A stretch of DNA of 64,000 bases from Nocardioides rubriscoriae (lineage in GTDB: Bacteria > Actinomycetota > Actinomycetes > Propionibacteriales > Nocardioidaceae): assembly GCF_008087085.1 (NCBI RefSeq), contig NZ_VIYJ01000013.1, forward strand, positions 1-64,000. Reading direction: 5' to 3'. This document shows, piece after piece, positions 1-6,538 of this stretch. Within the stretch, counting starts at the first letter, position 1, and each line of letters opens with the position of its first letter. The position numbers were made by a program, and so were the translations under genes. Below the pieces are notes generated by a model, which was not told the DNA's origin, did not search any database, and saw only the letters and a list, made by a program, of their open reading frames with translations.

Positions 1-554
1 AGGTCGCGGATCTGCTGGATCGCGGCGACCTTGTCGCAGATGAGCTGCTCACGGCGGCTGCCCAGGTGCCGCAGCCGGCCCCAGGTCTCATCGACCGGCT
101 CGGGCAGGTAGCAGCGCAGCTGCGCAGTCAGCCGGGCGATGATGACCGCGTCCTTCTCATCAGTCTTGTCGTGGGTCAGGTCCTCATCGCGGCGGGCCCG
201 TCCGGTCAGCAACGGCTGCACGCACACGAACGACATCGAACGCTCCTCGGCGAGCTGCCCGAGGACCCGCCACCGGTGCCCGGTCGGCTCACAGGCGACC
301 GTCGCACCGGTGAATCCGGCCTTCGAAGCGTGGCCGGTGGCCCAGTCCAACGCCCGTCCCAAATCCCAGGCCTTACACCGAAACGTCCGCCGGGCCAGGA
401 CCTTGGAGTCGTGGTCGCAGACCACGACCATCTGCTTGGCATCGGCCAGGTCGATCCCGACGATCGCGTTGCTCGTCGGGACCGCCGCGCGAAGCCGAGC
501 CAGGCGCGCGTTCCTGTTGCGGTCACCACGCGAGACACCGTTAGCGTTGTTCAT
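1..554 (-). CDS. IS110-family transposase (recombinase), 3' end outside window
   Basis: Encodes the first ~185 residues of an IS110-type DEDD recombinase; the gene runs off the left edge. Starting at ATG 554 the protein reads MNNANGVSRG and then IVGIDLADAKQMVVVCD, the RuvC-like first strand with its acidic residue. CEPTGHRW follows, then DKTDEKDAVIIARL, the hallmark DEDD spacing of IS110/IS1111 enzymes. In this family the enzyme is guided by a bridge RNA to exchange DNA without terminal inverted repeats. The start is set by an AAGGAGG ribosome site six bases before the ATG. No frameshift is seen in the visible part, so the element may be intact. The C-terminal Tnp_20 serine domain would lie outside the window. 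Confidence 0.9.
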   Translation of the reverse strand, partial: MNNANGVSRGDRNRNARLARLRAAVPTSNAIVGIDLADAKQMVVVCDHDSKVLARRTFRCKAWDLGRALDWATGHASKAGFTGATVACEPTGHRWRVLGQLAEERSMSFVCVQPLLTGRARRDEDLTHDKTDEKDAVIIARLTAQLRCYLPEPVDETWGRLRHLGSRREQLICDKVAAIQQIRD

Positions 555-617
555 GAACGTCCTCCTTGAGTGGGGTTGGGACACCAAGCCCGAAACACCG
601 CACCAGGGAGGACGTTC
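555..617 (-). promoter_or_regulatory. Hairpin that covers the transposase ribosome-binding site
   Basis: A perfect 11-bp inverted repeat (555-565 with 607-617, 41-nt loop) lies directly upstream of the transposase ATG. On the minus strand the 3' arm contains the GGAGG Shine-Dalgarno sequence and the 5' arm contains its complement. Folding of the leader would hide the ribosome site and keep transposase expression low, especially in read-through transcripts from flanking DNA. The pairing is seen in the sequence; the regulatory role is inferred. Confidence 0.5.
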
Positions 618-619
618 CC

Positions 620-840
620 CTGTCCACCAACGACCCCGCCTGCGGCTACCTAGAACGTCTTTCTATGCCGCCCCGCGGGCTGCGCCCAACCATGCCGCGC
701 TGCGGGCTGTGCCCGACCATGTCGCACAGCGTCGCTCTTCGCGTGCCGGCCGTGCGAGGCACGGTCGGGCACTCAGCCCGGGTCCACAGCAGCACCCGGC
801 CATAGTGGTGGTCGGGCGCTGCTCGTTTGTCTACCTGCGC
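620..840 (-). ncRNA. Candidate IS110 bridge-RNA region (element end upstream of transposase)
   Basis: No protein is convincing between the transposase start (554) and the small gene ending at 888. In IS110-group elements this non-coding end carries the bridge RNA. The stretch is highly structured: GTGCCCGACC (709-718) pairs perfectly with GGTCGGGCAC (763-772), enclosing a CGTGCC/GGCACG hairpin (742-747 with 758-763). A 24-nt imperfect direct repeat lies at 675-698 and 702-725. RNA boundaries, guide loops and the element end cannot be fixed from one copy, so the coordinates are approximate. Confidence 0.3.
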
Positions 841-887
841 TCGTGCCGGCGATCAGTGCGCCGCTCCAGCAGTGGTCCCGTACGCGC

Positions 888-1115
888 TCACTTCTCGGGT
901 GCCGCGGTCGTGTTGCTCTCGAGCGTGTCGATCCGGACGCGGATGATCCCGATCGCGTTGCGGGTCGTCGAGGTCACGGTGCGAAGACCATCGCGCCTCG
1001 CGAGCCGTTGCACCGCCACGAAGTCCCTGGACCCGCACGTCACGCTCCCGTCCGCGCGCAGGGCCTCGTACAGGGCGAGAACCTTCTTCGAGTTGTTGGT
1101 TGCCAGCGGCTGCAC
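888..1115 (-). CDS. Small hypothetical protein (75 aa)
   Basis: A 75-residue basic protein (MQPLATNNSKKVLALYEALR...) with no recognised domain, signal peptide or membrane segment. I accept it as a gene because its GTG start at 1115 has a well-placed GAGGAG ribosome site five bases upstream, and because its composition looks like a folded protein (LALYEALRADGSVTCGSRDF, then VAVQRLARRDGLRTV). It lies just outside the non-coding end of the IS110 element and on the same strand, so it is either a chromosomal gene next to the insertion or cargo. No function is assigned. Confidence 0.5.
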   Translation of the reverse strand: MQPLATNNSKKVLALYEALRADGSVTCGSRDFVAVQRLARRDGLRTVTSTTRNAIGIIRVRIDTLESNTTAAPEK

Positions 1116-1334
1116 CGGGATCTCCTCACCGTCGTGTAGGCCGCACTGGCCCGACGCGCAACCAGATCGTACGGCTCAGGGCCACTCACTCACGGCACGG
1201 CATCGAGCCGTGGTCGCATCACACCTTTCGGGGCGTTCAACCAGGGCCCAGGCTCGAAGCAACACCGTCGCACGTGGCGGACCGCTTACGCTCCAGCGGC
1301 GCCCGTCGACCGGTCGATCATCCGCGTCAAAGCC

Positions 1335-1751
1335 ATGCTGGTCGCGCCCCACGGTGCCGCCCACGCAGTGAGCCTCAACCCGCCGACGCAGGAGAACCCG
1401 CAGGGCTACCACCGGCTCATCGGCGGCGGGGTCGAGCTCGGCGAGACGTCGCGTGAGGCAGTGCTGCGGGAGGTGGACGAGGAGCTGGGGGCTGCGGTCC
1501 ACGACCTGCGGCTCGTGACGACCGTGGAGAACATCTTCCGGTTCGACGGCGCCCTCGGGCACGAGGTGGTGTTCCTCTACTCCGGCCGGCTGGACCCCTG
1601 GCCCGCACCGTCGGGAGCGACCCTCACCGAGTCCGACGGGAGCATCGTGCCCGTCGTGTGGCGCCGCGTCGACGACACCGAGGAGCCCCTGCCGCTGTAC
1701 CCCGCCGCCGTGGTGCCGTGGGTACGTCGCATCATCGACCGGACGACGTAG
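1335..1751 (+). CDS. NUDIX hydrolase, start uncertain or lost
   Basis: NUDIX-fold pyrophosphohydrolase of unknown substrate (138 aa from ATG 1335). The Nudix box is complete: GGGVELGETSREAVLREVDE then ELG, matching GX5EX7REUXEEXGU with the metal-binding glutamates. The first beta strand of the family (IIRVKAMLVAP) begins before the only available ATG. The reading frame stays open back to a stop at 1137-1139, but between 1140 and 1335 there is no ATG, GTG or TTG. No Shine-Dalgarno sequence precedes 1335. The gene may be leaderless with a shortened N-terminus, or it may have lost its true start through rearrangement near the IS110 element. Confidence 0.75.
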   Translation: MLVAPHGAAHAVSLNPPTQENPQGYHRLIGGGVELGETSREAVLREVDEELGAAVHDLRLVTTVENIFRFDGALGHEVVFLYSGRLDPWPAPSGATLTESDGSIVPVVWRRVDDTEEPLPLYPAAVVPWVRRIIDRTT

Positions 1752-1774
1752 GCGCTGGTGCCAGACTGCCGTCC

Positions 1775-2383
1775 ATGAGCATGATCGCGCGCACCTTCGT
1801 GGACGCCGCCAGGGCGGTGAGCGACGCCGTCGCCCGGGTCGCCGACGGCGCCTGGGACGGTCCGGGACTCGGGGAGTGGACCCTGCGCGACCTGGTCGGT
1901 CACACCAGCCGCTCACTGGTCACCGTCGTCGACTACCTCGCGCGCCCGGTGGCCGAGGAGGTCGTGCCCTCGGCCGCGGCCTACTACACGGCTGTCTCGG
2001 CGGCCTCGTTCGACGCCGCCGCGGTCACCGAGCGCGGCCGGCAGGCGGGCCGCGACCTGGGGGACGACCCAGCGGCCCGCTTCGCCGCGCTGGTCGAGGA
2101 GGCTGCCGACATCGCGACGTCGACCGACCCCGACCTCGTGGTGCACACGATCGTCGGCGGCATGCGGGTCGCGGCCTACCTGCCGACCCGCACCTTCGAG
2201 CTCTGCGTGCACGGCCTCGACCTCGCCGCCGCCACCGGCATCGCGGTCGACCTGCCTCAGCGGGCCCTCGAGGAGGCGACCGCGCTGGGCGCCGTCGCCG
2301 CGGCCCAGCGCGGGCTGGGGCCCGACCTGCTGCTGGCGATGACCGGACGCCGCGCCCTGCCGCCCGGGTTCAGCATCGTCTGA
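1775..2383 (+). CDS. Maleylpyruvate isomerase/DinB-like (mycothiol-type) protein
   Basis: A 202-residue soluble protein of the MDMPI/DinB four-helix family (TIGR03083-like), common in actinobacteria and often linked to mycothiol-dependent chemistry. The N-terminal region reads GPGLGEWTLRDLVGHTSRSL, the usual 'W+v+dlvaHl' segment with the first metal-ligand histidine; RTFELCVHGLDLAAATG later in the protein supplies the family's 'E..vHg.Dl' motif. ATG 1775 is used because it opens with the helix preceding these motifs; no strong ribosome site is visible. It starts 24 nt after the NUDIX gene on the same strand and may be co-transcribed. The exact substrate is unknown. Confidence 0.8.
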   Translation: MSMIARTFVDAARAVSDAVARVADGAWDGPGLGEWTLRDLVGHTSRSLVTVVDYLARPVAEEVVPSAAAYYTAVSAASFDAAAVTERGRQAGRDLGDDPAARFAALVEEAADIATSTDPDLVVHTIVGGMRVAAYLPTRTFELCVHGLDLAAATGIAVDLPQRALEEATALGAVAAAQRGLGPDLLLAMTGRRALPPGFSIV

Positions 2384-2398
2384 GCCGGGCACGGGCGC

Positions 2399-3100
2399 TC
2401 ACGCCTTCGCTGCGTCCTTCTTCGCCGACAGCAGCTCGATCAGGTCGTGCAGGGGCTTGGTGCCGGCCCCGAGGATGAGACCCGTGGCGAGGATCTCCTC
2501 CCAGCGAGAGGGACTCGCGATCCCCACGGTCCCCAGGAAGTACAGGTCGAGCGAGGCCGAGGCGACGATCGCGACGACCGAGGCGAGGGCCCAGAAGGCC
2601 ACCGTGCGGTACCAGTCGCGATCTGCGACGTCCTGCGCGGCCTCGGCCGCCTCGTCCAGGCTCGCCCTGGCCCTCGCCCTGGTCTCGGTCGCCGGGTCCG
2701 CGGGGAACGCCATGATCTGGAGGGCGAGCTCGTGGGTCACGTCCTGGGCCGCGTCCTTCTTGGCTCCCGCGACCTGCTTCTTGGTCTCCTGGGGCAGGAT
2801 CGCGCTGCTCAGCGGTTCCAGCAGCCGCTCGATGGCCGTCGCCCCCACGAAGAACACCGCGAAGATGGTCATGCCGTCGACCGGCTTGTTGCCGGTGCCC
2901 GGGACGAAACCCGCGTCGTCGAACACCTTGTTGGCGATCAGGGCGGCCGCCACGATGGTGCCGGTCGCCAGCGTCGCCCACAGGGCGCGCATCTCCCAGG
3001 ACAACGACGACGTGCCCACTCCTGGCTGCAGGCCGGAGTCGGCGATGGTCGGACGCTGAGGCTGCGCAACCAGCTGCCTCGGGTCGATGGTCGTGGTCAT
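2399..3100 (-). CDS. Membrane protein of unknown function (233 aa)
   Basis: Integral membrane protein with no family I recognise. The N-terminal ~35 residues are polar, followed by hydrophobic segments near residues 38-56 (LWATLATGTIVAAALIA) and 78-95 (MTIFAVFFVGATAIERLL). A long charged region follows, rich in Ala/Lys/Glu/Asp and likely helical, cytoplasmic (about 105-160). Two further segments lie near 165-195 and 205-220. It faces the MDMPI-like gene tail-to-tail, with 15 nt between the stops. The ATG at 3100 is the only sensible start. Confidence 0.65.
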   Translation of the reverse strand: MTTTIDPRQLVAQPQRPTIADSGLQPGVGTSSLSWEMRALWATLATGTIVAAALIANKVFDDAGFVPGTGNKPVDGMTIFAVFFVGATAIERLLEPLSSAILPQETKKQVAGAKKDAAQDVTHELALQIMAFPADPATETRARARASLDEAAEAAQDVADRDWYRTVAFWALASVVAIVASASLDLYFLGTVGIASPSRWEEILATGLILGAGTKPLHDLIELLSAKKDAAKA

Positions 3101-3199
3101 GTCCCTACCCCCTGTGCCGCGCCGTGCTGACCTGTCAGGGACAGGCGACCACCGCGCGCCGCAGCCGGGTAGGGGCGAAAGGCCCGCGAGGATGACGCC

Positions 3200-3658
3200 A
3201 TGAGTCGCGCCCTCGTCCGCCGTCCCAGCCCCTCGACGGTGGTGACGTCCTCAAGCACGACGGCACCGTGTGGGTCGGCCTCGGTGGCCGGACCAACCAG
3301 GCCGGGATCGACCAGCTGGCGGCCCACCTCGCCCCCCTCGGGGCGCAGGTGGTCGGCGTACCCCTGACCAAGGTGCTGCACCTGAAGTCGGCGGTCACGG
3401 CGCTGGCCGACGGTGTGGTCCTCGGGTTCGAGGAGCTCGTCGACGACCCCGACGTCTGGCCAGAGTTCCTCGCGGTGCCGGAGGAGCCCGGTGCCCACGT
3501 CGTGGTGCTCGACGAGGCGACCGTGCTGATGTCGAGCAGTGCGCCGCGCACCCGTGCGCTGCTCGAGGCGCGCGGCCTGCGTGGTCGCCGTCGACCTCAC
3601 CGAGTTCGAGAAGCTCGAGGGGTGCGTGACCTGCCTGTCGGTGCGGCTGCGGGGCTGA
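3200..3658 (+). pseudogene. Dimethylarginine dimethylaminohydrolase (ddaH) pseudogene
   Basis: Remnant of a dimethylarginine dimethylaminohydrolase, an amidinotransferase-superfamily enzyme that hydrolyses methylated arginines. The start MSRALVRRPSP (ATG 3200) is intact, but the next bases already encode DGGDVLKHDGTVWVGLGG, which normally lies well over a hundred residues later, so most of the N-terminal half has been deleted with a frame change near 3232. The good frame continues (GRTNQAGIDQLAAHLAPLGA, HLKSAVTAL) to about 3580. A small indel there moves the C-terminus VVAVDLTEFEKLEGCVTCLS, with the catalytic cysteine region, into another frame, ending at TGA 3656-3658. The enzyme cannot be made. 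Confidence 0.8.
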
Positions 3659-3659
3659 G

Positions 3660-3947
3660 TCAGACCTCGCCGAGGGTGTGGATGACGACCTCGCCGGCGA
3701 GCAGCGGGCCGGCGACCTCGAAGGCCTTGGCCACGTGGGGCTGACCCATGTGGCCGTCCAGGGAGGCCTGGTCGCGCCACTCCTCGATCGTGACGAACGT
3801 GCCCGGCACCGAGGTCGAGGCGAAGACCTCGTAGCGCAGGCACCCCTCGTCGGAGCGGGAGGCGGCGGCGAGCTCGGCGAGGGCCGGTGCGGCCTCGGCG
3901 GCGCGTTCGGGGTCGAGGGGGATCGTGGCGACGACGTTGAGGGACAT
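3660..3947 (-). CDS. Antibiotic biosynthesis monooxygenase (ABM)-domain protein
   Basis: A 95-residue single ABM-fold (dimeric alpha/beta barrel) protein like YgiN quinol monooxygenase. Typical features are MSLNVVATIPLDPERAAE at the N-terminus, SRSDEGCLRYEVFASTSVPG in the middle, and the TFVTIEEWRDQASLDGHMGQ segment, in which 'E.W.d..al..H' is the family signature. Such proteins oxidise quinols or act on small aromatic or heme-like ligands without a cofactor; the substrate here is unknown. It is convergent with the ddaH remnant and its start is 50 bp from the divergent M13 peptidase start. Confidence 0.85.
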   Translation of the reverse strand: MSLNVVATIPLDPERAAEAAPALAELAAASRSDEGCLRYEVFASTSVPGTFVTIEEWRDQASLDGHMGQPHVAKAFEVAGPLLAGEVVIHTLGEV

Positions 3948-3996
3948 GCCGTCGACCCTAGGGCCCGCCACCGTCGCCCCGATAGTGTCGGTCGGC

Positions 3997-5961
3997 GTGA
4001 GCATTCTCGATGACGCCCGCGAGGGCATGGACCTCGACATCCGCCCCCAGGACGACCTGTTCGGCCACGTCAACGGCCGCTGGCTGGAGACCGTGGAGAT
4101 CCCCAGCGACCGGTCGAGCTGGGGACCGTTCGTCCAGCTGGCCGACGCCGCGGAGGCGCAGGTCAAGGAGATCATCGAGAGCCTCGCGGTGCTGACCGAC
4201 TCGAGCGCCGACCAGGCCGACAGCGAGGACGCTCGCAAGATCGGCGACCTCTACGCCTCGTTCATGGACACCGACGCGATCGCCGCGCGCGGCACCGAGT
4301 CGTTGCGGCCGCTGGTCGACGCGGTCGGTGCGCTGCGCGACGTCCGCGACCTCGCGGCGTTCCTCGGCGAGTTCGAGCGCATCGGCGGCCACGGCGTCTT
4401 CGGGTCCTACATCGACAACGACGACAAGAACTCCGACCGCTACATCACCAACCTCTACCAGGGCGGGCTCGGGCTGCCCGACGAGTCCTACTACCGCGAC
4501 GACAAGTTCGCCGACAAGCGGGCGGCCTACGTCGACTACCTCACCAAGCTGCTGACCCTCGGCCGCCACGAGAACGCCCCCGAGGCGGCCGCGACGATCC
4601 TCGCGATCGACACCCGGCTGGCCGCGGGCCACTGGGAGCGCGCGGAGACGCGCGACGTGCAGAAGACCTACAACCTGATGACCTACGACGAGCTGGTGGC
4701 GCTGTGCCCGGGCTTCGACTGGGACGCCTACGTGCGCAACCTCGGCGGCAGCCGCGACACCATCGCCGAGGTCGTGGTGCGCCAGCCGTCGTTCTTCGCC
4801 CACCTCTCGACGGTGCTGGAGGAGGTCTCGATCGAGGACTGGAAGTCGTGGCTGCTCAGCCACGTGCTCCGCTCGGCGGCCGCCTACCTCACCGACGACT
4901 TCGTCGAGACCAACTTCGACTTCTACGGCCGCACCCTCAACGGCACCCCCGAGCTGCGCGCCCGCTGGAAGCGCGGCGTCGGCTTCGTCGAGGGCGCCAT
5001 GGGCGAGGCCGTCGGCAAGATCTACGTCGAGCGGCACTTCCCGCCGACCAGCAAGGCGCTGATGGACGAACTGGTCGCCGACCTGCTCGAGGCCTACCGC
5101 CAGTCGATCGAGACCCTCGACTGGATGACCGAGGCCACCAAGCAGCGCGCCTACGACAAGCTCGCGACCTTCCGGCCCAAGATCGGCTACCCCGACCGGT
5201 TCCGCGACTACTCCTCGCTGGTCGTCGACCGCGGCGACCTGCTCGCCAACGTCCACGCGGCCTCCGCGTTCGAGACCGACCGCCAGCTCGCCAAGATCGG
5301 CTCGCCGGTCGACCGCGACGAGTGGTTCATGCTGCCGCAGACGGTCAACGCCTACTACAACCCCGGCACCAACGAGATCTGCTTCCCGGCCGGCATCCTG
5401 CAGAAGCCGTTCTTCGCCCCCGACGCACTGCCGGCCGAGAACTACGGCGGCATCGGCGCGGTCATCGGCCACGAGATCGGCCACGGCTTCGACGACCAGG
5501 GCGCGCAGTACGACGGCCAGGGCAACCTCAACGACTGGTGGACCCCCGACGACAAGGCGGCCTTCGAGCTGAAGTCGAAGGCCCTCATCGAGCAGTACGG
5601 CGGCTTCGAGCCGCGCGCCCTGCCCGGCGAGAAGGTCAACGGCGCCCTGACCGTGGGCGAGAACATCGGCGACCTCGGCGGCCTGACCATCGCCCTGAAG
5701 GCCTTCGCGATCAACCGCGCACGCCACGGCGAGCAGTCGACGCCGGAGGGCCGCAGGATGCTGTTCCTCAACTGGGCCTACGTCTGGCGCACCAAGCGAC
5801 GCACCGAGCAGGAGCAGCAGTACCTCACCATCGACCCGCACAGCCCGCCGGAGTTCCGCGCCAACATCGTGCGCAACCTCGACGAGTTCCACGAGGACTT
5901 CGCCACCACGCCGGACGACGGCCTGTGGCTCGACCCCGAGGACCGCGTCCGGATCTGGTGA
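3997..5961 (+). CDS. M13 family zinc metallopeptidase (neprilysin/PepO-like)
   Basis: A 654-residue zinc endopeptidase of the M13 family. The zinc site is complete: GHEIGHGFDDQGAQYDGQGN carries HExxH, and GENIGDLGGLTIALKAF carries the downstream ENxxD zinc ligand. NAYYNP ahead of the active site is the substrate-binding NAYY motif. The N-terminus GMDLDIRPQDDLFGHVNGRW is typical of actinobacterial members. GTG 3997 is chosen because it sits shortly before this motif; upstream codons in the frame overlap the divergent ABM gene. No signal peptide or membrane anchor is seen, so it is probably cytoplasmic and cleaves short peptides. Confidence 0.95.
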   Translation: MSILDDAREGMDLDIRPQDDLFGHVNGRWLETVEIPSDRSSWGPFVQLADAAEAQVKEIIESLAVLTDSSADQADSEDARKIGDLYASFMDTDAIAARGTESLRPLVDAVGALRDVRDLAAFLGEFERIGGHGVFGSYIDNDDKNSDRYITNLYQGGLGLPDESYYRDDKFADKRAAYVDYLTKLLTLGRHENAPEAAATILAIDTRLAAGHWERAETRDVQKTYNLMTYDELVALCPGFDWDAYVRNLGGSRDTIAEVVVRQPSFFAHLSTVLEEVSIEDWKSWLLSHVLRSAAAYLTDDFVETNFDFYGRTLNGTPELRARWKRGVGFVEGAMGEAVGKIYVERHFPPTSKALMDELVADLLEAYRQSIETLDWMTEATKQRAYDKLATFRPKIGYPDRFRDYSSLVVDRGDLLANVHAASAFETDRQLAKIGSPVDRDEWFMLPQTVNAYYNPGTNEICFPAGILQKPFFAPDALPAENYGGIGAVIGHEIGHGFDDQGAQYDGQGNLNDWWTPDDKAAFELKSKALIEQYGGFEPRALPGEKVNGALTVGENIGDLGGLTIALKAFAINRARHGEQSTPEGRRMLFLNWAYVWRTKRRTEQEQQYLTIDPHSPPEFRANIVRNLDEFHEDFATTPDDGLWLDPEDRVRIW

Positions 5962-5971
5962 GGCGGCGGCG

Positions 5972-6283
5972 GTGAACGAGCCGGCCTTCGACGACGAGGT
6001 CGTCGGGGCCGTCCTGGCCCACATGAACGACGACCACCGTGCCGACAGCCCGCACATCGTGCGGGCCTTCGGTCGTCCGCAGGCCCGCGACGCCGAGATG
6101 GTCGGGCTCGACGAGCACGGCGGTGTGTGGTGGGTCGACACCGTCGACGAGGCCGGCGGCGACGGCTCGGAGCTGCGGGTGCCCTGGCCCGACGGACCCG
6201 TCAGCGACCGGGCCGCCCTGCGCCGCGCCGTCGTCGCGCTGCACGAGGACGCGCTGCGGCGCCTGGCCCTCCCCGGCCGCTGA
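5972..6283 (+). CDS. DUF2470 (HugZ C-terminal-like) protein
   Basis: A 103-residue protein made almost entirely of a DUF2470 domain, the small domain found at the C-terminus of HugZ-type heme oxygenases and some flavin-binding split-barrel proteins. VVGAVLAHMNDDHRADSPHI carries the family signature 'v..HmN.DH.d' with its conserved histidines, which in HugZ contribute to heme binding. The split-barrel half is absent, so enzyme activity on its own is unlikely. GTG 5972 lies 10 nt after the M13 peptidase stop, so the two genes are probably co-transcribed. Confidence 0.8.
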   Translation: MNEPAFDDEVVGAVLAHMNDDHRADSPHIVRAFGRPQARDAEMVGLDEHGGVWWVDTVDEAGGDGSELRVPWPDGPVSDRAALRRAVVALHEDALRRLALPGR

Positions 6284-6317
6284 CGTCACCAGGCGATGGG
6301 CACGATGTCGCGTGCGG

Positions 6318-6480
6318 TCACGCCGTCACGCAGATCAGGTTGACCAGCAGCGACCGGCTCGCGCTGTCGAAGTTCTTGGCGGTCACCAGCCACTGCCGGT
6401 CGGGACCTGGCGGGGCGTTGAAGACGAAGTCCGGCTTCAGCTGGACGTTGACGGGCAGCTCGCCGCATCGGTGATCCGAC
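6318..6480 (-). pseudogene. C-terminal fragment of a hypothetical protein
   Basis: On the minus strand a coherent protein-like stretch reads GELPVNVQLKPDFVFNAPPG, then DRQWLVTAKNFDSASRSLLV and NLICVTA, ending at TGA (6320-6318). The frame meets a TAG a few codons upstream of the GEL segment and has no start codon, so only a tail of about 53 residues remains. It is clearly unlike the shadow translations on this strand. It lies in the gap between the DUF2470 gene and the LuxR-type gene. The parent family is not recognised; it looks like the end of a secreted or beta-rich protein. Confidence 0.45.
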
Positions 6481-6538
6481 TACTTCACGTCTGCGCGGTT
6501 CGGCGGTGCCGCGCGGGCGGGGTCGATAACGTCGGGTC

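Noticed and set aside
139..1371. Long open frame on the plus strand across the IS110 transposase and downstream gap
   Set aside because: It is antisense to the well-supported transposase, is Arg/Ser/Pro-rich without any motif, and spans unrelated units. It is a GC-driven shadow frame.
3958..6141. 727-codon open frame antisense to the M13 peptidase
   Set aside because: Composition is the typical Val/Gly/Glu/Arg shadow of a GC-rich gene on the other strand, and the plus-strand peptidase has complete catalytic motifs.
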